From contig DASUGM010000359.1 of the NCBI GenBank assembly GCA_036274055.1, positions 1 through 6,919 of the forward strand: a stretch of 6,919 nt of DNA. Direction: 5' to 3'. The DNA is from DASUGM01 sp036274055 (GTDB lineage: Bacteria > Acidobacteriota > Vicinamibacteria > Vicinamibacterales > SCN-69-37). Under the pieces are notes generated by a model, which saw only the letters and a program-made list of their open reading frames with translations, did no database searches and had not been told where the DNA came from. Both the position numbers and the translations under genes were made by a program. Positions 1 through 5,530 of the stretch are shown piece by piece. Position 1 is the stretch's first letter, and each line of letters starts with the position of its first letter.

Positions 1-90
1 GCGGAGCCTGCGGATTCCCGCGGCGGACGCGTTGCGGGTTGATGCGTAGCGAGATCAAGAGCGGATTCACAGGGAGAAGGCCGAGAACAC

Positions 91-128
91 CATGAGGACT
101 ACGCCGAGATCCTCTTGTTCTTCTCATG
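91..128. promoter_or_regulatory. Inverted repeat upstream of the regulator gene (possible operator or hairpin)
   Basis: CATGAG at 91-96 is matched by CTCATG at 123-128. The pairing extends to eight positions (91-98 with 121-128) if one G-U pair is allowed in RNA, leaving a 22-nt loop. It lies about 70-110 nt upstream of the regulator start, where an autoregulatory site could sit. AraC-family proteins more often bind direct repeats, and a six-base perfect match at this spacing can arise by chance. An operator role is therefore only a suggestion. Confidence 0.2.
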
Positions 129-184
129 CTTCTCCGTGTGATTCCGATCTTGGCAAGCGCGCTCCAGGCGCGACGTCCTGCGCG

Positions 185-190
185 TAGAAT
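185..190 (+). promoter_or_regulatory. -10-like hexamer TAGAAT immediately before the AraC-type gene
   Basis: TAGAAT matches a sigma-70 -10 box well (TANNNT form). It ends nine bases before the ATG at 200, which would place the transcript start within a few bases of the start codon. No TTGACA-like -35 box is seen at 16-18 bp upstream; the nearest candidate, TTGGCA at 150-155, is about 29 bp away and too distant. If functional, the mRNA would be leaderless or nearly so. That fits the poorly placed GGAG (194-197), only two bases from the ATG. Confidence 0.3.
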
Positions 191-199
191 GCCGGAGCC

Positions 200-1177
200 A
201 TGGACGCGTTCTCCGAAGTCCTGAACGGTGTTCGACTGAAGGGCGCGATGTTCTTCAGGGCGGAGTTCTCGGCCCCCTGGTTGCTCGCGACGCCCCACTG
301 TCGCGTGTTGACGCCGGCGCTCGCGCCGGGCGCGCCGCACATGCTGATGTATCACTTCGTCGTCGATGGATCGGCACGGGTGTGCCTTGACGGCGAGCCC
401 GATGTCGAGTTGTCGCCGGGCGACATCGTCGTATTTCCGCGCGGGGATCCGCATCGACTGAGCAGCGGCTCGGGGTCGAAACCGATCGACAACCGCGCAC
501 TCCTCCGGAAGGTCGCGACCCGGGACCTGTCGCCGATGCGGCTCGGCGGCGGCGGCGCGAGGACCGCGTTCATTTGTGGATACTTGACGTGCGACCCGCG
601 GCTCTGCGGTCCGATTCTCGAGAGCTTGCCGGCATTGGTGAAGGTGAACATCAGGACCGACCGCTCCGGGCAGTGGCTCGAGCACTCGATCCTGCATCTC
701 GTCGAGGAGGCCGCCGCGAACGCCGCCGGCAGTGACGTGATGCTCGCCAAGATGTCGGAGGTCCTGTTCGTGGACACGATGCGGCGATACGTCGCCGGTC
801 TTCCGAACCAGACGACAGGGTGGCTCGCGGGCGCACGAGATCCGGTCGTCGGCAAGAGCCTCGCGCTGCTGCACAGCCGGCCGAGCCACCCGTGGACGAT
901 TGCCGAACTCGCTGCCGATGTTGGTCTCTCCCGCTCGGCGCTCGTCGAGCGCTTTACGCGCTACCTGTCGGTTCCCCCGATTGCGTATTTGACCGGCTGG
1001 CGGCTCCGTCTCGCGGCCGAAGCGTTGACGTCGACGCCGAAGGGCGTCGCGGACATCGCCGCCGACGTCGGATACGAATCCGAAGCGGCGTTCAACCGCG
1101 CCTTCAGGCGCGCATTCGAAGTGCCGCCGGCGCGCTATCGGCGCCAAAGCCGGAGTCCTGCGAAGTCACAAGCGTGA
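200..1177 (+). CDS. AraC-family transcriptional regulator with N-terminal cupin domain
   Basis: This is a 325-residue DNA-binding regulator of the AraC/XylS family. Residues about 5-100 form a cupin-type ligand-binding domain; the segment with MLMYHFVVDGSA (48-59) and LSPGDIVVFPRGDPHRL (71-87) is typical of the cupin_6 type. The CGYLTCD motif (126-132) and the following LPALVKV are also characteristic of this subgroup. Residues 215-315 are the two helix-turn-helix motifs: WTIAELAADVGLSRSAL (232-248) and VADIAADVGYESEAAFNRAF (283-302), ending with the family hallmark VPPARYRR. The ligand and targets are unknown. The ATG at 200 is chosen because MDAFSEVLNGVRLKG is the usual beginning of these proteins and the full length fits the family. 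Its 3' end overlaps the convergent RND gene by 74 bp, and the overlap covers the conserved end of the second helix-turn-helix. Control of the adjacent efflux operon is possible but rests only on proximity, since the genes are convergent and do not share a promoter region. Confidence 0.93.
   Translation: MDAFSEVLNGVRLKGAMFFRAEFSAPWLLATPHCRVLTPALAPGAPHMLMYHFVVDGSARVCLDGEPDVELSPGDIVVFPRGDPHRLSSGSGSKPIDNRALLRKVATRDLSPMRLGGGGARTAFICGYLTCDPRLCGPILESLPALVKVNIRTDRSGQWLEHSILHLVEEAAANAAGSDVMLAKMSEVLFVDTMRRYVAGLPNQTTGWLAGARDPVVGKSLALLHSRPSHPWTIAELAADVGLSRSALVERFTRYLSVPPIAYLTGWRLRLAAEALTSTPKGVADIAADVGYESEAAFNRAFRRAFEVPPARYRRQSRSPAKSQA
1104..1177. other. Convergent coding overlap between the regulator and RND gene 3' ends
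   Basis: The plus-strand regulator stops with TGA at 1175-1177, and the minus-strand RND gene stops at TCA 1104-1106 (TGA on its own strand), so 74 bp code on both strands. On the regulator side the segment encodes conserved sequence through VPPARYRR. On the RND side it encodes the last 24 residues (SQDSGFGADSAPAALRMRA and a few before), a tail not expected to be conserved. The RND gene therefore most likely gained this tail by reading into the regulator gene. No terminator with a T-tract is visible between the genes, so transcripts from both sides probably overlap. Confidence 0.85.
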
Positions 1178-4100
1178 GCTGCTCACGGCGCTTCGCCATG
1201 TAGTAGAGAACCGGCACCGCCATGCGCGACAGCAGGAGCGACGCCACTTCACCCGCCATCAGCGAGATCGCCAGGCCCTGAAAGATCGGGTCGAACAGGA
1301 TGACCGCGGCGCCGACGATCATGGCGGCGGCGGTGAGCGCCATCGGGCGGAAGCGCACCGCGCCGGCGTCGACGACGGCTTGCGCGAGCGGAACACCTTC
1401 GCGCAACCGCAGCTCGATGAAGTCCACCAGGATGATCGAATTGCGCACCACGATGCCGGCGCCGGCAATGAAACCGATCATCGACGTCGCCGTGAAGAAC
1501 GCGCCCATTGCCGCGTGCGCCGGCAGCACGCCGACGAGCGAGAACGGAATCGGCGCCATGATCAGCAGCGGCGTCTTGAACGACTGGAACCAGCCGACCA
1601 CCAGCACATAGATGAGCACGAGCACGGCCGCGAACGCGAGGCCGAGGTCGCGGAACACCTCGATCGTGAGGTGCCACTCGCCGTCCCATTTCATCGCGTA
1701 GCGCGACGTGTCGAACGGCTGGACCGCGTTGAACACCTCGAGCCCGTAACCCTCGGGCAGCGTCAGCCGATCGATCGACTTGTTCATCTGAAGGATTGCG
1801 TAGGCGGGGCTCCCGTTCCTTCCTGCCAGATCGCCGGTGACGTAAGTCACTGCCTGCAGATTCTTGTGATACAGGCTCGCCCCTTCCAGCGTGGCCACCG
1901 CGTTCGTGAGCTCGCCCACGGCAACCCCCGCTTGTCCGCCGAAGCCTTGGCGAAGGCCGACTTGTCCGCCGAAGCCTTGGCGAAGGCGGATCGATCGAAC
2001 GGCGTCGAGACTGCGATCGCCGCGCGGCAGGCGGATCACGATCGGCACGTCCTCGCGCGCGCGTTCGTCGTGCAGCAGGCCCGCCGATTCTCCCGATCCG
2101 GCCATCCGCACCACCGCCGCCACCGCCGCCGCCGAGAGGCCCGCGGCCGCGGCTTTTTCGCCGTCAACGGCAAGCGTGATCTTGGCGTGCGGCGCCTCGA
2201 CGTACCAGTCGGTATCGACGACGCCGGGAGTCTGCTCGAAGATCGATTTGATTTGCGCGGCCACCTGCTGGCGCCGTTTCGGATCCGGCCCGTAGACTTC
2301 GGCGACCAGGGTTTGCAGAGAGGGCGGACCCGGTGGCGCTTCGGCCACCTGGATGGTCGCGCCGAACTGTTTCGCGATCGGCGTCAGCCGCTCGCGCACG
2401 CGGCCGGCGACTTCGTGGCTCTGCGCCGATCGGTCGCCCTTCGCCACGAGGTTGACCTGCAGATCGGCGAGGTGCGGCGCCCGCCTGAGAAAGTAGTGCC
2501 GCACGAGGCCGTTGAAGTTGTACGGCGCCGACGTGCCCACGTACTGCTGAACGTTGACCACGGTCTCATCGTCCAGCGCGGCCGACGCCAGCGCCGACGC
2601 GACGCGCGCCGTTGTCTCGAGCGCGGTGCCCTCGGGCATGTCGATCATGACCTGAAAATCGTTCTTGTTGTCGAACGGCATCATCTTCATCGTCACCAGT
2701 CCGAGCGGGACCAGCGCAACCGCCGCGATCAGCAAGACCGCCACGGCCGACAGGAAGATCGCGCGCCGTCTGGCGCTGGCAATGAGCGGGCCCATCACCC
2801 GGCGATAGAGCCGCGTCAGAAGATCCTTCTCGCCGTCATCATGATGCGAGGCAGGCTTGAGCAGCCGGAGGGCCGCCCACGGCGTCACGACGAACGCCAC
2901 GATCAGCGAGAAGATCATCGCCGCCGATGCGCCTACCGGAATCGGCCGCATGTAGGGACCCGACAACCCGCGGACAAATGCCATCGGCAGGATCGCCGCA
3001 ACCACCGCGAGCGTGGCGAGGACCGTCGGGTTGCCGACTTCGTCAACGGCACGAACCGCGATCGCCGCCAGACCGCCGGCTTCCCCGCCGTGCATCCGGG
3101 CGTGGCGGACGATGTTCTCGACGACGACGATCGCATCGTCGACGAGAATGCCGACGGAGAAGATCAGCGCGAACAACGTGATGCGGTTCAGGGTGTAACC
3201 GAACAGGTAGAACATGAACAGCGTGAGCGCGAGCGTGACCGGAATGGCGATCAGCACGACGCCCGCTTCGCGCCGGCCGAGCACGAGCCAGATCAGCGCC
3301 GAGACCGAGAGGACGGCGAGCAGCATGTGCCACAGCAGCTCGTTGGTCTTGTCGGCGGCGGTTTCACCGTAGTCGCGGGTGACCGTGAGATGCACGTCCG
3401 GCGGCACGATCGATCCCTTGAGCGTGTCGAGCTTGTGGAGGACGCGGCCGGCGACGTCGGTGGCGTTGGTGCCTTTCCGCTTTGCGACCGCGATGGTAAC
3501 GGCCGGTTGCGCGCCGGAAGTCTTCGACTGGAAGCTGACGTACGAGGACGGCTCGGCGTCACCGTCGACCACGTCCGCCACGTCGCGGACGAACACAGAA
3601 CGCCCGCTGGCAAAGGCCACGACGGTGTTGCGCAGCTCTTCGGCCGTGCGCAAACGGCTCCCCGCCTCGAGGCCAGTCACCGCACCATCTGCCACCGGGC
3701 CAGACGCGGTCCCACGCACGTTGGTGCGCGCGATCGCCTGCTGAACCGCGAGCGGATCGAGGTCGTAGGCCGACAGCTTCGCCGGATCGATGTCGACGCG
3801 CACCTGGCGCGGGCGCCCGCCGATGATGGTGACCTCCGAGACGTCGTTGACTTCAGCGATGGCGTCTCGCAGTTGGACGGCAAGCGCTCGCAGCTGATCG
3901 TCCGCATATCGCGCCGACCAGACGGTGACGGCGAGGATCGGCACGTCGTCGATCGAACGCGGCTTGACGATCGGTCCGATCACGCCTGGTGGGATGCGAT
4001 CGGCGTGCGCCGCCAGTTTCTGGTTGAGGCGAACGAGCGCGGCTTCCTGCGGCTCGTCCACTTTGAAGCGGACGATGACCAGCGATTGTCCCGGACTCGA

Positions 4101-4370
4101 GGTCGAGTAGAGGTACTCGACTCCGGGCACCTCCCAGAGCAACTGCTCCAGCGGACGCGTGACGCGCTGTTCGACATCCGCCGGCGTCGCGCCCGGCATC
4201 TCGGCGAACACGTCCACCATCGGCACGATGATCTGCGGCTCTTCTTCGCGCGGCAGTGCCAGCACCGCCAGACCGCCAAGCGCCATCGAGGCGAAGACGA
4301 AAAGCGGCGTCAGCTTGGAGTGGATGAATGCGGCGGCCATCCGGCCGGCGGCACCATAAGCGTTGGCCAT
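1104..4370 (-). CDS. RND efflux transporter permease subunit (AcrB/CzcA-like), carrying an in-frame repeat insertion
   Basis: This inner-membrane proton-driven pump is the energy-coupling part of a tripartite efflux system. It has 1088 residues, slightly long for the family. TM1 lies about 20-38, followed by REEEPQI (42-48) and a porter domain to about 340. TM2-TM7 span about 345-560, with the proton-relay aspartates D411 and D412 in GILVDDAIVVVENI of TM4. A second porter domain lies about 565-900 and contains YHKNL and YVTGD (about 834-847). TM8-TM12 span about 905-1058. TM10 has VVRNSI with Arg976 where AcrB has Lys940, and arginines (1006, 1008) begin TM11. Residues about 796-815 are two LRQGFGGQ-type decapeptides encoded by a palindromic DNA repeat, at a hairpin turn where relatives carry only a few residues. 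They use CTT and CAA codons that are scarce nearby. ATG at 4370 is preferred over GTG at 4373 because GGAGG (4377-4381) sits six bases before it. It overlaps the adaptor stop as TGATG. The last 24 residues overlap the regulator gene. Substrate is unknown. Confidence 0.95.
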   Translation of the reverse strand: MANAYGAAGRMAAAFIHSKLTPLFVFASMALGGLAVLALPREEEPQIIVPMVDVFAEMPGATPADVEQRVTRPLEQLLWEVPGVEYLYSTSSPGQSLVIVRFKVDEPQEAALVRLNQKLAAHADRIPPGVIGPIVKPRSIDDVPILAVTVWSARYADDQLRALAVQLRDAIAEVNDVSEVTIIGGRPRQVRVDIDPAKLSAYDLDPLAVQQAIARTNVRGTASGPVADGAVTGLEAGSRLRTAEELRNTVVAFASGRSVFVRDVADVVDGDAEPSSYVSFQSKTSGAQPAVTIAVAKRKGTNATDVAGRVLHKLDTLKGSIVPPDVHLTVTRDYGETAADKTNELLWHMLLAVLSVSALIWLVLGRREAGVVLIAIPVTLALTLFMFYLFGYTLNRITLFALIFSVGILVDDAIVVVENIVRHARMHGGEAGGLAAIAVRAVDEVGNPTVLATLAVVAAILPMAFVRGLSGPYMRPIPVGASAAMIFSLIVAFVVTPWAALRLLKPASHHDDGEKDLLTRLYRRVMGPLIASARRRAIFLSAVAVLLIAAVALVPLGLVTMKMMPFDNKNDFQVMIDMPEGTALETTARVASALASAALDDETVVNVQQYVGTSAPYNFNGLVRHYFLRRAPHLADLQVNLVAKGDRSAQSHEVAGRVRERLTPIAKQFGATIQVAEAPPGPPSLQTLVAEVYGPDPKRRQQVAAQIKSIFEQTPGVVDTDWYVEAPHAKITLAVDGEKAAAAGLSAAAVAAVVRMAGSGESAGLLHDERAREDVPIVIRLPRGDRSLDAVRSIRLRQGFGGQVGLRQGFGGQAGVAVGELTNAVATLEGASLYHKNLQAVTYVTGDLAGRNGSPAYAILQMNKSIDRLTLPEGYGLEVFNAVQPFDTSRYAMKWDGEWHLTIEVFRDLGLAFAAVLVLIYVLVVGWFQSFKTPLLIMAPIPFSLVGVLPAHAAMGAFFTATSMIGFIAGAGIVVRNSIILVDFIELRLREGVPLAQAVVDAGAVRFRPMALTAAAMIVGAAVILFDPIFQGLAISLMAGEVASLLLSRMAVPVLYYMAKRREQLTLVTSQDSGFGADSAPAALRMRA
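1173..1187. terminator. Small hairpin at the regulator stop codon (weak terminator candidate)
   Basis: CGTGAG (1173-1178), a CTG loop and CTCACG (1182-1187) form a perfect six-base stem that contains the regulator's TGA. Its position fits a transcript end for the regulator. There is no following T-tract on either strand, and on the minus strand it lies inside the RND coding sequence. An intrinsic terminator is therefore unlikely to be strong, and the match could be chance in GC-rich DNA. Confidence 0.18.
1931..1990. repeat. Tandem pair of 30-bp palindromic repeat units inside the RND gene
   Basis: Copies at 1931-1960 and 1961-1990 are identical except for one base (C at 1958 versus G at 1988). 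Each unit begins CTTG and then forms an imperfect palindrome. In the second copy the outer arms are TCCGCC (1965-1970) and GGCGGA (1985-1990), and the inner arms are GCC (1974-1976) and GGC (1979-1981). The inner arms are separated by TT and flanked on both sides by unpaired GAA. The one difference in the first copy spoils one outer base pair. Thirty is a multiple of three, so the RND frame is kept, giving LRQGFGGQVG and LRQGFGGQAG. Relatives of the pump, as I recall them, have a short turn here (of the type R-x-x-G-x-x-V-P-L), so this is an insertion and not family structure. It resembles coding-region palindromic elements such as REP or RPE-type repeats. Confidence 0.9.
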
Positions 4371-4373
4371 CAC
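4370..4373 (-). other. TGATG/GTGA stop-start overlap between adaptor and RND genes
   Basis: On the minus strand the bases read GTGATG from 4373 to 4368. The adaptor stop TGA (4372-4370) shares its A with the ATG of the RND gene, and an alternative GTG start overlaps the same stop. Ribosomes finishing the adaptor could therefore restart directly on the pump gene. Confidence 0.85.
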
Positions 4374-5530
4374 CGGCCTCCGACGCGAACGCGGCGTCCG
4401 TCGATGACACCGGGCGGCGGCGAAACGATCACCACCTCCGACTCCGTCAGACCGGCCAGCACGTCTGAATCGCTGAGGCTGACGAGACGGACGCGCGCGG
4501 CGCCGTTCTCGACCACGAAGACGGAGGTGAGTTGTCCGTGGCGCACGATCGCCGACGGTGGAATGGACAAGGCGCGTCGCGGCGTCCCGCCAAATCGGGC
4601 TCGGCCGAATTCGCCGGATCGAACACCGCGGGCATCGGGCAGCGCGATCTTGACGAGAAACGCGCGTGCGTCCGCGTCCATCGCCCGGCTCACCTCGTCC
4701 ACCGTGCCCGCGATCGACGAGGCCGCGGATCCGAGGAAGACGGGGACGCGGTCACCGTTTCGAATCTGGCCGACGCGCGATTCATCGACGCGGACCTCGA
4801 GGCGAAATCCGCGGGTGTCCTCCAGGCTGAGCAGCGGCATGCCCGGTGACGCCATGTTGCCGGGCTCGACCAGCTTCTCGGTGATCACGCCGTCGAAGGG
4901 CGCGGCAATCGTCTTGAAGGAGTCGATCGCGCCCGCCTGGTCGCCGGCCGCGCGGGCGCTGTCGACCGCCGACGCGGCTTGCAACTCTCGCGCGGACGCC
5001 GCGGCGACACGGGCCTCAGCGCTCCGCAGCGCCGCCGTCGCGTCGTCGAGTTCCTGGGCGGTGGCGGACCGCCTGGCTTCCAGGCTGACGATGCGAACGT
5101 GGGTCGCGCGGGCAAGCGCGAGTCCAGCTTCCGCGGCGAGACGATCGGCGGCGGCCGCCTTCGTTCCCTGCTCGGCGGCCAGGGCCGCGGCGCGCGCGGC
5201 ACGCGCGCCGGCGGCGAGATCGTCGGCGGCGAGCACGATGAGCGTCTGGCCCTCGCGGACACGATCGCCCGGCGACACGCGGACCTCGCGCACCGGCGCC
5301 AGGATCCGCGCCGTGATCCGTGCGGTGGTACGAGCCTGCACGACGCCGCCTGAATCGATCGTGCTGGCGACCTCGGTCATCGCTGCCTGCGCGACGGAAA
5401 CGGCGATCGGCTCCGCCTCGTCGGCCGCGGCCGCCCGGGGAGACGAGCATCCGGTCAGCGCCGCGCCGGTCAAGAGTGCCGCCGCAACGCCGACAACGAT
5501 GGCGCGATGAGTCGCAATGATCTGTTTCAT
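4370..5530 (-). CDS. Periplasmic adaptor (membrane fusion) lipoprotein of the RND efflux system
   Basis: This 386-residue adaptor would connect the RND pump to the outer-membrane channel across the periplasm. It starts with a signal peptide ending in the lipobox LTGC (25-28), so Cys28 is probably lipidated and anchors it to a membrane. The two halves of a lipoyl (biotinyl-like) domain are seen at about 70-105 (ARILAPVREVRVSPGDRVREGQ) and about 205-238 (APFDGVITEKLVEPGNMASPG). Between them, about 106-200 is an alanine- and arginine-rich alpha-helical hairpin, which in this family contacts the channel tip. A beta-barrel domain follows at about 242-310, then a membrane-proximal domain with IPPSAIV (323-329) to the end. 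ATG at 5530 is used because it gives a complete lipoprotein signal and overlaps the upstream stop as ATGA. No strong Shine-Dalgarno is seen, so expression probably depends on coupling to the channel gene. Confidence 0.95.
   Translation of the reverse strand: MKQIIATHRAIVVGVAAALLTGAALTGCSSPRAAAADEAEPIAVSVAQAAMTEVASTIDSGGVVQARTTARITARILAPVREVRVSPGDRVREGQTLIVLAADDLAAGARAARAAALAAEQGTKAAAADRLAAEAGLALARATHVRIVSLEARRSATAQELDDATAALRSAEARVAAASARELQAASAVDSARAAGDQAGAIDSFKTIAAPFDGVITEKLVEPGNMASPGMPLLSLEDTRGFRLEVRVDESRVGQIRNGDRVPVFLGSAASSIAGTVDEVSRAMDADARAFLVKIALPDARGVRSGEFGRARFGGTPRRALSIPPSAIVRHGQLTSVFVVENGAARVRLVSLSDSDVLAGLTESEVVIVSPPPGVIDGRRVRVGGR
4377..4381 (-). promoter_or_regulatory. Ribosome binding site GGAGG deciding the RND start
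   Basis: GGAGG on the minus strand lies inside the end of the adaptor gene. It is six bases from ATG 4370-4368 but only three from GTG 4373-4371, so the spacing favours the ATG. It is the only strong Shine-Dalgarno among the four gene starts in the window. Confidence 0.75.
5527..5530 (-). other. ATGA stop-start overlap between channel and adaptor genes
   Basis: The minus strand reads ATGA from 5530 to 5527: the adaptor ATG and the channel-gene TGA share two bases (a four-base overlap). This is a classic translational-coupling junction and supports a single transcript. Confidence 0.9.

Larger units (their letters stand above)
1..199. other. Non-coding region upstream of the AraC-type regulator
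   Basis: No convincing gene lies here. On the plus strand all three frames hit stops early (TGA at 40-42, TAG at 47-49, TGA ending near 95). The frame ending at 47-49 would read RSLRIPAADALRVDA and then stop, so it could be the C-terminal tail of a gene cut by the window edge, but this is too short to identify. On the minus strand a reading frame that starts inside the regulator gene stops at 124-126 and is its shadow. The stretch from 50 to 199 is therefore the likely 5' control region of the regulator. It holds an inverted repeat at 91-128 and a -10-like hexamer at 185-190, both described separately. Confidence 0.55.

Noticed and set aside
1..49. Possible C-terminal end of an upstream gene (RSLRIPAADALRVDA then stop)
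   Set aside because: Only 15 codons are visible, and any frame in GC-rich DNA can look like this; not enough to call a gene.
1032..1049. Seven-base perfect stem (CGACGCC / GGCGTCG) with a four-base loop, about 55 nt past the RND stop
   Set aside because: No T-tract, lies inside the regulator coding sequence, and a stem of this size is expected by chance in about 1 kb of DNA this GC-rich.
820..1203. Plus-strand alternative frame inside the regulator gene
   Set aside because: Arg-rich, no recognisable motif; shadow of the AraC-family gene.
1837..1850. GTGAC-GTAA-GTCAC palindrome
   Set aside because: It falls on conserved pump codons (YVTGD region) and is explained by protein coding; no promoter context.
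2108..2135. GCC-type trinucleotide run
   Set aside because: Encodes an alanine-rich stretch of the pump porter domain aligned with a normal helix; low-complexity composition, not an inserted repeat.
1380..5510. A 1376-codon open frame on the plus strand, antisense to the RND and adaptor genes
   Set aside because: Its translation is dominated by Arg, His, Asp and Gln with no domain or membrane pattern, while the opposite strand encodes two clear protein families. Long antisense frames are common in GC-rich genes. Its length is striking but explained by base composition.
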